From Paragorgia papillata (taxonomy: Eukaryota > Cnidaria > Anthozoa > Scleralcyonacea > Coralliidae): a DNA stretch of 64,000 nucleotides. Of this stretch, positions 1 through 9,883 are shown in pieces. How positions within the stretch are numbered: position 1 is the stretch's first letter; every line of letters begins with the position of its first letter. Location: assembly GCA_035771165.1 (NCBI GenBank), contig JAWNZC010000320.1:1654001-1718000 (forward strand), written 5' to 3'. Under the pieces are notes generated by a model that saw only the letters and a list, made by a program, of their open reading frames with translations, was not told where the DNA came from and searched no databases. The position numbers and the translations under genes were made by a program.

Positions 1-127
1 AGTTCAACATACAATCACAAATGCATCTAATTTGCTCAGGGCTAGCAGTCTCCAACAGACCTCGCTGTTGAATAGGTTCACTTGTACATAAAAGTTCAAG
101 AAACGGTTTGTGCTTTTTGATCAACAT
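1..127 (-). CDS. pX-like small virion protein, partial copy running off the window
   Basis: The reverse strand from the ATG at 127-125 is the inverted copy of the start of the gene at 3008-3331 and reads in the same frame to the window edge. Only about 42 codons are present. It is the left-arm duplicate of the pX-like gene described there. The partial state comes from the window boundary, so whether this copy is complete cannot be judged. Confidence 0.6.
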   Translation of the reverse strand, partial: MLIKKHKPFLELLCTSEPIQQRGLLETASPEQIRCICDCMLN

Positions 128-186
128 CTCTATTTGACAGTCAGTGTCTAAATGAGGAAAACGCTACCAAAACACATATTTTAAGA

Positions 187-210
187 GGGGGGAGGAAGAG
201 GAGGAGGAGA

Positions 211-241
<31 letters not shown>

Positions 242-371
242 GAAAGAGGAGGAGGAGGAGGAGAAAGAGGAGGAAGAGGAGAAAGAGGAGGAGGAGGAGA
301 AAGAGGAGGAGGAGAAAGAGGAGGAGGAGGAGAAAGAGGAGGAGGAGGAGGAGGAGGAGGAGGAGGAGGAG
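187..371. repeat. polypurine GGA/GAAA tract
   Basis: Long run of GGA triplets broken by GAAA units, all purine on the + strand. It encodes only low-complexity Ser, Leu or Pro shadows. Such homopurine mirror-like tracts can form triplex DNA. It lies between the ATPase gene and the pX-like gene in the left arm. Confidence 0.9.
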
Positions 372-454
372 CAAATAGACACACACATATACTAAAGCAT
401 CTAGCTTAAAATATTTATTTCGGTTTTCGCTCAAACATATACATATCAAAAGTT

Positions 455-1807
455 TTAGTAAGGTCTGCTTCTTAGATTATATTTAGGCGTTTTTATTTTA
501 AAAGTAGCGTGATAGTCTTTCTTGTCTTCTGGTGATAATTGTGATACATCTTCTTTTGTCATGGGTAAATATTTTGATCTAGTCATCAATAGATGATGTT
601 CATACTCTTCTCTATCATCTGGGGTCATCTTTGCCAAGTCGCTTTCTTTCCAATCCGAAGAGCTTTCCCAGTTATGAAAGAAATTATGTTTAAGCGTTGA
701 TTGTTCAACGGTAGGAGGCGGTGTTACAAAATAGGTTTTAGGTGTAGCAGGAGCTGTAGGGAAACTCCACGGAAGATCGTCAGTTTCTTGCTTTATCTTT
801 GGTGTCAAATTTTCTGAAGTTTTTGGTGGCTGAGTTTGAAGATTAGTCACAGGTTGAGACTGATTCTGCAGTTGGTTTTGAAACGTCATAAAACGTCCTA
901 ACTGATTGGAGTAGAGTGTGCTCTTTTCTTCAGGTGTTAACTGTGGCGCTTGTACAATATCTTGCATTTTTTGTTCTGTATTGTACATGGCATTAACGAT
1001 CGGAGGTAATTGATAGGATTGCTTTTGTATGAAACTACCCAGCTGTTGCTGCAGGCTGGAGCTATTTTCTCCGGGTAGAACATTGGTCTTGAGGCGGTGA
1101 TCGTCGTCCGTAGTCGGCTTTAGATCAAGCATTAAATAACCATGAGGGCGACTTGTGGCTTCCTCGTAACTCTTCATAAATTCATGGACATGACCTGGGT
1201 TCACCTGCCGTGCCAAGACAGAAATTTGTTGCTTATCCCTCGGAGACTTGAATAGTACGATATAGTGTGCGTTGAGGCTGATGTTTCACGTTTCCTTTCC
1301 TTGGTGGAATATGTTCTGAACAATATAGATCACGGAGAGATTCCGGTGATGACTTCCCTTAGTAAATAAACTAGCAATACGTTTATCTCTTCCTGACTGA
1401 TCCATGAGATCGTCAAGAACAATAAGGTTTCGCTTAGAAACGTCAAGAAAATTATCAGAGTCTATATCAGAGGGTATGCCTTCGTTAAGCTCAATGCCTG
1501 GTATTGTCTTGATCATTTCTAAATACATGGGCTGCCACTGTCCATAACACCAAATGATACGTTCGGGAGGAGGATTAATTGTAGTTTTGGCGTTTTCCAG
1601 AAGTCTCTTCACCCATACTGTTTTGCCGCTCTGAGTACACCCTGCAACAATGCATGTGAACGGATGCTGTATGACTGTTGCGTCAGTGAGAAGATGTGCT
1701 GGTCTTGAATAAGTACTGTTTTTATGGGAATTTTTTATATGACGTTGCATGTTGAATAGTGTTGAAAACGTTTTTCCACAAGTGCTGCAAACATAAGACA
1801 TGTTCAC
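455..1807 (-). pseudogene. Polinton/adintovirus-type packaging ATPase with N-terminal C2H2 finger, one in-frame stop
   Basis: Reading starts at 1807. Residues about 5-30 form a C2H2 zinc finger (CSTC then H-x4-H spacing). A Walker A motif GCTQSGKT follows near residue 56, and a Walker B-like stretch LIVLDD lies near residue 131. This is the FtsK/HerA-type (A32-like) ATPase that packages DNA in Polintons and adintoviruses. A TGA at 1288-1286 ends the first 173 codons, but the same frame continues with family-like sequence to the stop at 457-455; the ORF starting at 1216 is only the tail after the break. The C-terminal third is polar and Gln/Pro rich, a presumed tail. A copy lacking the ATPase core stands inverted at 1982-2692. 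The nonsense codon could be an old lesion or a sequencing difference. Family assignment is firm; function today is doubtful. Confidence 0.8.
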
Positions 1808-1867
1808 TCATTGAAGAGCATGAGCAGAATAAATACTTCTAGAGAATTACGTATTATATATTTATCT

Positions 1868-1981
1868 TTCTCCTCCTCCTCCTCCTCTTGCTCCTCCTCT
1901 TTCTCCTCCTCCTCCTCCTCTTTCTCCTCCTCTTTCTCCTCTTTCTCCTCCTCTTTCTCCTCCTCCTCCTCTTTCTCCTCC
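1868..1981. repeat. polypyrimidine CTC/CTTT tract at the palindrome junction
   Basis: CTC triplets with CTTT interruptions, the complement type of the tracts at 187-371 and 2776-2947. It ends exactly where the right arm begins at 1982, so it marks the breakpoint of the inverted duplication. The long + strand ORF that starts at 1811 is this tract fused to the truncated ATPase tail. Confidence 0.85.
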
Positions 1982-2692
1982 GAGGAAGCCACAAGTCGCC
2001 CTCATGGTTATTTAATGCTTGATCTAAAGCCGACTACGGACGACGATCACCGCCTCAAGACCAATGTTCTACCCGGAGAAAATAGCTCCAGCCTGCAGCA
2101 ACAGCTGGGTAGTTTCATACAAAAGCAATCCTATCAATTACCTCCGATCGTTAATGCCATGTACAATACAGAACAAAAAATGCAAGATATTGTACAAGCG
2201 CCACAGTTAACACCTGAAGAAAAGAGCACACTCTACTCCAATCAGTTAGGACGTTTTATGACGTTTCAAAACCAACTGCAGAATCAGTCTCAACCTGTGA
2301 CTAATCTTCAAACTCAGCCACCAAAAACTTCAGAAAATTTGACACCAAAGATAAAGCAAGAAACTGACGATCTTCCGTGGAGTTTCCCTACAGCTCCTGC
2401 TACACCTAAAACCTATTTTGTAACACCGCCTCCTACCGTTGAACAATCAACGCTTAAACATAATTTCTTTCATAACTGGGAAAGCTCTTCGGATTGGAAA
2501 GAAAGCGACTTGGCAAAGATGACCCCAGATGATAGAGAAGAGTATGAACATCATCTATTGATGACTAGATCAAAATATTTACCCATGACAAAAGAAGATG
2601 TATCACAATTATCACCAGAAGACAAGAAAGACTATCACGCTACTTTTAAAATAAAAACGCCTAAATATAATCTAAGAAGCAGACCTTACTAA
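1982..2692 (+). pseudogene. truncated duplicate of the packaging ATPase C-terminal region
   Basis: The translated sequence is identical to the last 236 residues of the reverse-strand ATPase, beginning inside the conserved stretch EEATSRPHGYLML and ending at the same stop. The zinc finger and Walker motifs are absent. Upstream the frame is only the polypyrimidine tract, so the apparent 293-residue ORF is a chimera made at the duplication joint. An AATAAA follows at 2728-2733. Confidence 0.85.
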
Positions 2693-2775
2693 AACTTTTG
2701 ATATGTATATGTTTGAGCGAAAACCGAAATAAATATTTTAAGCTAGATGCTTTAGTATATGTGTGTGTCTATTTG

Positions 2776-2947
2776 CTCCTCCTCCTCCTCCTCCTCCTCC
2801 TCTTTCTCCTCCTCCTCCTCTTTCTCCTCCTCCTCTTTCTCCTCCTCCTCCTCTTTCTCCTCTTCCTCCTCTTTCTCCTCCTCCTCCTCTTTCTCCTCCT
2901 CCTCCTCCTCCTCCTCCTCTTCCTTCTCCTCCTCCTCTTCCTCCCCC
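2776..2947. repeat. polypyrimidine CTC/CTTT tract in the right arm
   Basis: Counterpart of 187-371, about a dozen bases shorter, which is the main difference between the two arms. Tract length change after duplication is expected for such a simple repeat. Confidence 0.88.
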
Positions 2948-3007
2948 CTCTTAAAATATGTGTTTTGGTAGCGTTTTCCTCATTTAGACACTGACTGTCA
3001 AATAGAG

Positions 3008-3331
3008 ATGTTGATCAAAAAGCACAAACCGTTTCTTGAACTTTTATGTACAAGTGAACCTATTCAACAGCGAGGTCTGTTGGAGACTGCTAGCCCTGAG
3101 CAAATTAGATGCATTTGTGATTGTATGTTGAACTTTTGGTCAACGCAATATCAATTATCACCTGCTTTGCTTGACGTCGTTAGGCCTTATAGCGACGACA
3201 TATCAACTTTGGCTAGTCCCCGAAGTAGTTTTATGAGAAAAAAAGAGATACTGGTTCAAAAAGGTGAAGGATTTCTTGATGTCCTACATGTACTTGGTCC
3301 AGTTTTAGAAGGACTCGCAGAACTAATATAA
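3008..3331 (+). CDS. pX-like small core/membrane-active protein of a Polinton/adintovirus
   Basis: A 107-residue ORF. The C-terminal third has a basic patch, RKKEILVQKGEGF, followed by a short hydrophobic glycine-containing tail. This arrangement is typical of the small pX-like proteins of adintoviruses and many cnidarian Polintons (K/R-rich, then LxQKGxGF, then hydrophobic). In the better known adenoviral relative the protein is a DNA-condensing core component. The ATG at 3008 lies in the duplicated arm and its inverted copy is at 127. The frame is open to 3331, past the end of the visible duplication. The acidic zinc-binding ORF follows after 45 bp in the same orientation, suggesting a virion-gene block. 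Family call is from motif pattern; no search was possible. Confidence 0.6.
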   Translation: MLIKKHKPFLELLCTSEPIQQRGLLETASPEQIRCICDCMLNFWSTQYQLSPALLDVVRPYSDDISTLASPRSSFMRKKEILVQKGEGFLDVLHVLGPVLEGLAELI

Positions 3332-3376
3332 AAAGAACGATATTTTTTAAAGACCATCATTCGAACCCTGAACACT

Positions 3377-4051
3377 ATGGGGGAAAGGTTACATGACGAT
3401 TTTCGTGTTAAAGAAATACTGTCACATTTTGACTACGGAGTCGATGAAGCGAACGCGTCCTCTTTGTTGAATAGTTTACTCGCATCCTATGTCAACTTAA
3501 CATGGAATCCCAAAGGAGAAATTGTGTATCAAGGAAGAACTATACCAAACACAAAAATAGCCGAATTGGTAGAACACTGTGTATCACCTTACTTCTCAGG
3601 AATTCCCGAACCAGTTGGTTTAAACGTATTTGTAAAAGGACTCGCCGACATTAACATTGACAAAAACCTTATCGAAAATGTTCGAGTGCTAACAATGTTG
3701 GCGCAGGCAGAAGAAGAAACAGAATCAGAGAGCGAAAACGAAGAAACGTCCTCCGAAGAAGATTCAGAAAACGATAAGGATTACACCGAAATAAAATCAG
3801 AAAATTCTATAATTGACGAACCTGTTGATTGCGAACGTTGTCAGAATCCTGTTAATTTTACACATGTAATTGAGTGTCCTAAGTGTTTGTGGAAATATTT
3901 TAACAAATGCGTTAATCGAAATCTGATATGTAATGTTTGTGGTACAGAATTCAAGGCTCATGATCCATGCCTTCGGATTATAAGATGTACTGTATGCCCA
4001 TATGCTAGTGTTACCGATAGATCACTAAATAATCAAGAGTTTTTTGTGTAA
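3377..4051 (+). CDS. Polinton-associated acidic protein with C-terminal zinc-binding cysteines, function unknown
   Basis: A 224-residue ORF directly downstream of the pX-like gene. Residues about 1-110 are a globular region containing WNPKGEIVYQGRTIP, a pattern I associate with small ORFs next to pX genes in cnidarian Polintons. Residues about 111-150 are strongly acidic (Glu/Asp/Ser). Residues about 153-210 hold paired cysteines (CERC, CPKC, CNVC, CTVC), consistent with a two-zinc treble-clef or RING-like fold, but spacing is not diagnostic. It lies outside the duplicated arm, so it is single copy here. AATAAA at 4065-4070 follows the stop. Open frame and neighbours support a real element gene. 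I cannot assign a biochemical role. Confidence 0.6.
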   Translation: MGERLHDDFRVKEILSHFDYGVDEANASSLLNSLLASYVNLTWNPKGEIVYQGRTIPNTKIAELVEHCVSPYFSGIPEPVGLNVFVKGLADINIDKNLIENVRVLTMLAQAEEETESESENEETSSEEDSENDKDYTEIKSENSIIDEPVDCERCQNPVNFTHVIECPKCLWKYFNKCVNRNLICNVCGTEFKAHDPCLRIIRCTVCPYASVTDRSLNNQEFFV

Positions 4052-4064
4052 AGATATATTTCTC

Positions 4065-4070
4065 AATAAA
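4065..4070 (+). promoter_or_regulatory. polyadenylation signal AATAAA
   Basis: Canonical hexamer 13 bp after the stop of the 224-residue ORF, consistent with a eukaryotic mRNA end. Confidence 0.55.
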
Positions 4071-4699
4071 ATATTTTAAATTCTGTATTACATGTACGCG
4101 TGTTGCTAATGACCTTCTCGCCTAGACTTGCCTAAGCGCTTAATCTCCTTAATGATCCCTAATGAGTTTCTCTTTTGTCTCCTGCACGTGCACTGAGGAT
4201 AAATATGCAAATATCACACTTAGTAACAGAAAGCGTAGCAACGCTTTCAAAGTAATAAACCGCTTTGCCTTTTAGGCTGTTCAATACTCTCTATATTCCC
4301 CCAGGCAAAGTTTAAGATAAAAACTATAAAGTGTCTCTAACAATTTCTGTTTAGTTTCTTGTATAGAACGTCTATTTTGTTAAAGTTTAACGTACGCACC
4401 GTTGGGGTAAAGTGTATAAATGAAAGTTGGTTGCTATACTTATATAAATTGAGTGCCTTTTGATGAGAACTTCGGAAATTAATCGGAGAACTATCGGATA
4501 TGACGTAGTGAAAATCAGGGGGGTTGAGTAACAGCTAGGGTTAGGGGGTTGGATAAAAATTTGGGTTTAGAGGGTCCCAAAGGAGCACGAGACATAATGA
4601 CGTAATGCGATTAGGGTTAGAGGGTCGCAAAGGAGCATGAGAATGAATAATTAAAAATTGAATACTAATTACTTCCGTGTCTATAGTGGGGTCTATCAC
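4071..4699. other. stretch without a supported feature
   Basis: AT-rich sequence between the Polinton fragment and a G-run repeat. No ORF with family resemblance, no splice-flanked exon and no obvious fold-back was seen. Confidence 0.5.
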
Positions 4700-5020
4700 T
4701 ACTGAGGGGGGGTCGTAGACTAGTAATTTCCAAGGGGGACACTGAGCAACATCCAAGGGGGGCAAATAATATATAAAGTTATTTCCAAGGGGGATGAAAG
4801 ATGGAAGAAGGTATAGCAGAAATCAGAAGCATATTTCCAAAATTCCAAAATTTCCAAAGGGGGGATCAGAGGTATATTAGAGATATAACCAAGGGGGGAT
4901 CGGGATCAGAGGTATATCCAAGGGGGATGCTAAATTAAAGACCACAAAAAATCCACAGGGGTTATACCCTACAGAATATCCAAGGGGATCTGGAAGCAAA
5001 ACCCTCAATAGGGGGGGTGC
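4700..5020 (+). repeat. degenerate interspersed CCAAGGGGG repeat
   Basis: About ten occurrences of a CCAAGGGG(G) core, often followed by GATC or GATG, at irregular 20-60 bp spacing. Runs of 5-7 guanines recur, but spacing is too wide for a confident intramolecular quadruplex. It looks like a decayed minisatellite. Confidence 0.6.
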
Positions 5021-5241
5021 GCATATTAAGTGGAATGGCCCAATATTAGTTTATGGTCGTTTCGGTTAGCAGTAACTGTTTCGTCCCCAAGCTGTTCCGT
5101 TTCACAAAACTGGTTGTGTTAATGCATGTTAAGAGAAAAGTTCAGGAGTTATAGCAAATTATTGACAGGTAAATTTGTTTTTTCATGCAAGGTAACATCC
5201 TGGTTAATCTATTTTTGGAAATTGTGATCACAAGATCAACT

Positions 5242-5916
5242 ACCCTGCGGGCAGAGTCTTCTTTTCCTTATTTCTTTGCTGAGTGAGAGGAAGAAAAGAA
5301 GGCTCTGCTATATTCGTGTTTGGCTTCATCCAAGATTTAGGATGAAGTAACCTGTTTAAAGGGCATATGACTCGAAAATTAAGTTTGTCTTATTGAAAAG
5401 AACATTTAAAATGATAAAATAACATCTTTTGCAGTTTTTGGGTTCCTTGCTTCGTTTTTGAGATATTCCAGTTTGTTTGATATGCAAATGACACAACTTT
5501 TTACGTCACACGTGCATAATGAGTATTATGAGTTACCGAGAGAAGGTTACATATCTTTGCTATTGTGAAACGAAATCACTTGGAATTCTACATGTTTGGT
5601 GTTGTGGGTAGAAACACGCACATGCTTCCTTTGAGTTAAGCCCATGTTTTCATAATAGCAAAGATATGTAACCTTTTCTGATAACTCATTATGCACATGT
5701 GACGTAAAAAGTTGTGTCATTTGCATATCAAACAAGCTGGAATATCTCAAAAACAAAGCAAGGAAACCAAAAACTGCAAAAGATGTTATTTTATCATTTT
5801 AAAGCAACTGACATGCATGTGCAATAGAAACTAGTCACGAATACAGCAGAGCTTTCTTTTCTTCCTCTCTCTCTCAGTGAAGAAATAAGGAAAAGAAGGC
5901 TCTGCTTGCAGGGTAA
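5242..5916. repeat. fold-back unit with CCCTGC(G/A)GGCAGAG ends around a palindromic element
   Basis: 5242-5310 and 5846-5916 are imperfect inverted copies of a sequence ending CCTGC-GGCAGAG with a TTCTTTTCCTTATTTC body. Each end is itself partly self-complementary. Inside lies a copy of the TTAA fold-back family (5360-5805). A shorter relative is the palindrome at 62543-62625. Confidence 0.65.
5360..5805. mobile_element. TTAA fold-back MITE, subfamily 1, copy A
   Basis: The left end follows TTAA at 5356-5359. The body is a long imperfect palindrome, with AAATTAAGTTTGTCTTATTG on the left and its complement lost or decayed at the right. The core contains GATATGCAAATGACAC and ACGTCACACGTGCATAATG on both arms. 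The same core recurs at 14482-14952 and 60280-60727. No ORF, so non-autonomous. Confidence 0.65.
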
Positions 5917-6254
5917 AGATCAACAGGAATTTTGGTGAAGAGAGAAACAACGTCAAATGACACCAACTTATTCTTAGTAATAAGTGATAGTCTTAAAATC
6001 TGCAAATTAAATGGAAACTGCTGATATTTTAAAGAATGAAATAGAGCAATTGCCATCGAAGTATTTTTATTCCATTGCCATTGGAGATATTTTTTGTCTA
6101 GATATGAAATATATTATGTGAATGAATCGACTCTTGATCATGCAGGGATGAAATGACTTGAGGTCGAAATGACCCAATTCCAAAATATTACCTCTCATAT
6201 TGTCTTATCTTGTTTTTAACTTGAATATCAAGTCACAAGATGATTATTTTGGAA

Positions 6255-6730
6255 TTACTGTAGTTGACTGGGTAAGCACCCATTTTTGAGCAAGCACCCA
6301 CCCCCCTGTTTAAGGAAAAAGTAATTTTCTGGGCTATTTTTGAACATTCTCTCAGTACAACTGAGCATGTCTTCACAGGGGTCTGCCTCCTATTAACCAA
6401 AGATAATTAATGTATTTTGATCCTCAAACTGGATATATTTAGACTTTTATACAGTACCATAAAAATTATACTTGTAAATGCGTGCTTTTAAATTCATATT
6501 TTGTAATATAGTTTTGTTTGTTTTAATATAGTAAGTATATTAAAATGGTTTTGTTCATTTTCATATATTCAGAGTGTTGTGTTGACTTTGTGTAAAATCA
6601 GTTTTTTGCGTAAGGCACATTTTGCTTGTGTAAGAGCCCACTGCTCGTGTAAGCACCCAGCCCCTTCCTTTGATGAAAATTAAAACATTGTGGGCGTGGG
6701 TGCTTACCTGGTCAACTACGAGTACAGTAT
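6255..6730. mobile_element. fold-back element with CTGTAGTTGAC ends
   Basis: The left end CTGTAGTTGACTGGGTAAGC and the right end GCTTACCTGGTCAACTACGA are inverted copies, followed inward by GTAAGCACCCA words repeated on both arms. No coding potential was seen. Probably a MITE; flanking duplications are unclear. Confidence 0.55.
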
Positions 6731-7184
6731 GTTTTATTCTTTGTGTTCAGTATAGTTGTTGAGTTTTGGACCCACTAGGTTTTTTGGGATCAATTCAAAT
6801 ATAGACCTCTTGCACACGACACCAAAACCATGATTCTGCAGACTATTTCAATGTCCCGATATTTAACAAAGCAAATAATCAATGGAAATTTGATTATTTA
6901 TGAGCATTTGTTCTCTACCAAGGAAATAAGTGGTATACGACCCACCCCCCACCCATTTGGAGTGGTTCAGTATACTGTACTTGAATGACCCAGTTACTGT
7001 AGATCATTCCAGTGTTTTCCAGTGATTTACATTCGTAAATTGTTTGTAGGATGTTATCTTTCATATATCTAATTTAACTACAAGTATAATTAAAGGAAGT
7101 TGTTATTTGTCCAGTCATGGATATAACTATACTGGCTATTACTCTAGCATTACATGTTATTTTGTTTGACTAAACCTAACCCAC

Positions 7185-7526
7185 CTCCACCTTTCCTACT
7201 TCCACCTTTCCCACCTCCACCTTTCCCACCTCCACCTTTCCCACTTCAACCTTTCCCACTTCAACCTTTCCCACCTCCACCTTTCCTACCTCCACCTTTC
7301 CTACCTCCACCTTTCCTACCTCCACCTTTCCCACCTCCACCTTTCCCACCTCCACCTTTCCCACCTCCACCCTTCCCACCTCCACCTTTCCTACTCCACC
7401 TTTCCTACCTCCACCTTTCCTAGCTCCACCTTTCCTACCTCCACCTTTCCTACCTCCACCTTTCCCACCTCTACCTTTCCTACCTCTACCTTTCCTACCT
7501 CCACCTTTCCTACCGCCACCTTTCCA
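7185..7526. repeat. 12-bp minisatellite, CCTCCACCTTTC units
   Basis: Roughly 28 tandem copies of CCTCCACCTTTC with C/T changes. The open frames across it (repeating VEVGK on one strand, Pro/Phe-rich on the other) are consequences of the repeat length being a multiple of three. Confidence 0.92.
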
Positions 7527-7708
7527 AAAACGATAATCCTAAAACTCTAATCCTAACCTTGAAAGAAAATCCACAATTTTTTTTTGTCAAATGTTAGTTT
7601 GCAGTGCAAAGAAAATTATTGGAGCACAACTTGCTCGCACATTTTGCAAACTTTCCAATCTGGAACCAGCACACTGTTGAATTGTACAGTAGGCTACCTG
7701 TAGGCCAG

Positions 7709-8487
7709 GCCTCAAAATAAGTGTCGGTCACCGGTTATTGACCGGTAAATTTTAATTTTTCAGTTTGACCGGCAAATATCGTCGCTTACCGGACATCTAT
7801 GACCGGGAAATTTTTTTAATGCAAAATGCGTACAAGAGCGGGTAATTGTTTCTCAACAATTGCTTGTGTTTCATTTGGGGGGAAAGCGGAAGTCTCACTT
7901 CTCAAAACACTGCAGGCATTGCGCCCACAGCCTACTATTTTAATGCTTGCAACTCAAATTACACTCGTGGGCGATACCTCGTGGCACAGAGGCTGAGCAG
8001 CAGTCTTCTGACGCTATGGCAAACAATTGTTCTGTTTGTCAGCGTCCAAATACCAAATATTCGTGCGTAAATTGTGCGGTTACCATTTGTAATGTGTGTT
8101 CCGCGCCTGCTAATGAAGACCTTAGACGATATTATCGGGTTGGGAAATGCGAAATCTGTCCAACGAGAAATGCGAGTCAATATTCATCTGCGAAGTGTCA
8201 ACCGCCGCCACCGACGAAAATGAAAACCAGGAACAAAACACAAGCGCAACTGAGTTCCTTTTTCTAAAACCACCACTCACTAAGACATAGTAACATTGCT
8301 GTTTTTCATCTTTTTCCCGCCAAAGAAGTAAGCATTTTCTTGAGAATTAACCTGCACAAGTACACTTAAAATAGGCGCAAATGAAAAAAACACAAAAGAT
8401 GACCGGTAAGAAATCTTCTGTGACCGGCAAATGTAATTTTTTACCGGCCATGAAGACCGGTATACTTTCAAGAATTATTTCGAGGCC
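7709..8487. mobile_element. fold-back element carrying a zinc-binding ORF
   Basis: The left end GGCCTCAAAATAAGTGTCGG and the right end containing AAGAATTATTTCGAGGCC are inverted. Both arms are built from repeated ACCGG and GACCGGCAAAT words. The words CTGTAGGCCA occur just outside both ends, a possible target duplication, though offset by two bases on the right. The interior carries the small cysteine-rich ORF at 8016-8267. Confidence 0.6.
8016..8267 (+). CDS. small zinc-binding protein of a fold-back element
   Basis: The frame from the ATG at 8016 gives 83 residues. Four cysteine pairs occur in the first 50 residues: CSVC, CVNC, CNVC and CEIC. This resembles a two-zinc cross-brace and is reminiscent of the C-terminal cysteine domain of piggyBac-type transposases, though no catalytic domain is present. 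The frame also opens upstream to 7947, but the ATG with GCTATGG context directly before the cysteine region is the more natural start. The tail is basic and Pro/Gln/Thr rich. It sits in the middle of the 7709-8487 fold-back, so it was probably carried as cargo or is the last exon of a lost transposase. Expression is unknown. Confidence 0.4.
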   Translation: MANNCSVCQRPNTKYSCVNCAVTICNVCSAPANEDLRRYYRVGKCEICPTRNASQYSSAKCQPPPPTKMKTRNKTQAQLSSFF

Positions 8488-8640
8488 TGCTGTAGGCCAC
8501 CAACCACTGGACTATGTTACAGTCAAAATGGAAATACCTTCCCACTCCTTCTTCTGTAGTTCGTTGCGTATTACTGTATTTCTGTAGAAATCCTAATCCA
8601 AGATGCAATCCAACAGGTAAACCACTTGTAAACAACTAAT

Positions 8641-9685
8641 AGGCCGTAATCTATGGCCGATTATCTTTCAGTTTCGTTGCCCACATTCGGGCACTACTTA
8701 AAAATTTTCAAATATGTAGACTTTTACTCACAGAAGACGAATTCACTTGTTGTCACTTGCAAAAACCTGCAGTTTTTTCATATTTAACGTTTGAATTTCA
8801 AAAATCTCCACTCGCCATAAACTAGAAATCCGCCATTATTCCTCAGGAGACTTCATGTAATATACGATATAGATACTGTTTCCAGCCTCTTGACAGGGGG
8901 GATCTGCGCGGCTTTATTTTTTCCCGTGAGACTTCATGTAATATACAACAAATTGAATTTTTTTTAGTACGATTCGTGGTCATTTATGCATGTCTTTAAA
9001 CGTAGTAACCTTCGTTTGTAGGACGCATTGTATTAACATTTTCAAAAAGGCACAAAAGTTAAATGGCATCGTCTGCACACAATCTAAACAAAACAATGTT
9101 TTGTAATTTGCTGTCATTGTTTCGTACCGGCATCACAGGGGCGTAAACAAAGGGGCCTTGGGTGGCTGAAGCCCCCCCCCCAGTTTTTTTAAGACAAGTA
9201 AAAATAGACAAGTCTTCCCTAACTTTAAGGCCCTGTTTACATGGAGGTAGGGTGACCCTTCTAGGAGGTTGGCGGCAAGACTATCTTTTTGTTTACTTAA
9301 GCCATACAAATGGCTCTGGTAGGGTAACCCTCCCAGATGGGTCACGTTTCAGTGGCAATTAGAGGTCAAAACTAGCGCTCGTTCAATGCATTGTCAACAA
9401 CAATGGCTGACCATATGCCTCAGTCTATCTAACAGGTGACCTCTTTCGAAAATATTAAAAACTCTTTGTTTGTCCACCAATATCAATTTGTTTAGTGGCC
9501 ACGCAAATGTAGGGTGACCTTGCTAGAATTGTCAGCCCTGCTAGAAAGATCACCGGTCTACATCATGTAAACGCTCGGACTAGGGTGACCCTTCTGCTAG
9601 GGCAACCCTTCTAGAAGGGTCACCTTACCTCCATGTAAACAGGGCCTTAATCTACAATGTCAATATAACTTCACAATAGTATAAA
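8641..9685. repeat. left long terminal inverted repeat
   Basis: Inverted copy of 12093-13150. It ends internally just before a short AT-rich region next to the C-terminal end of the internal gene. Confidence 0.8.
9229..9646. mobile_element. TTAA MITE nested in the left arm
   Basis: TTAA at 9225-9228 and 9647-9650 bracket the inverted ends GGCCCTGTTTACATGGAGG and CCTCCATGTAAACAGGGCC. The interior repeats AGGGTGACCCTTCTAG words. The same unit in inverse orientation is at 12132-12550. Confidence 0.75.
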
Positions 9686-9883
9686 AAATAAGGTAATTAC
9701 AGACCCCCCTATTAGGGTGAAAAACATTTTCTCGCCAATTCGATTTTCACGCATTAAGTCCTCAGTTGTTAAAATTTGTCTACGCTCCTGAATCATGTGC
9801 ACGTAGTCTAAGTTCCACTTTCATTGAATATAATCATCTATCTCGTCATCCATGTCCGAACCGCTAATTTCTCCCCCGAGCTC

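Larger units (their letters stand above)
1..1165. repeat. left arm of a large inverted duplication (Polinton-derived)
   Basis: Reverse complement of 1982-3134. Base 1 pairs with base 3134, and the start of the match at 1165 pairs with 1982. The arms read as identical wherever I compared them; the exception is the length of the purine tract (187-371 here, 2776-2947 there). The left limit lies outside the window. The 816-bp spacer 1166-1981 is single copy. Confidence 0.9.
1982..3134. repeat. right arm of the large inverted duplication
   Basis: Matches 1-1165 in reverse complement. The match runs at least to 3134, where the partner leaves the window, so the true arm may be longer. It carries the ATPase tail, a polypyrimidine tract and the start of the pX-like gene. 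Confidence 0.9.

Noticed and set aside
141..449. Leu-, Ser- and Pro-rich ORFs over the GGA/CTC tracts (also 164-388, 1804-1992, 2698-2994)
   Set aside because: They are readings of a simple repeat in three frames, with no start context or flanking protein-like sequence.
7154..7423. Pro/Phe-rich ORF and the repeating VEVGK ORF on the other strand
   Set aside because: The 12-bp minisatellite keeps all frames open; this is not evidence for coding.
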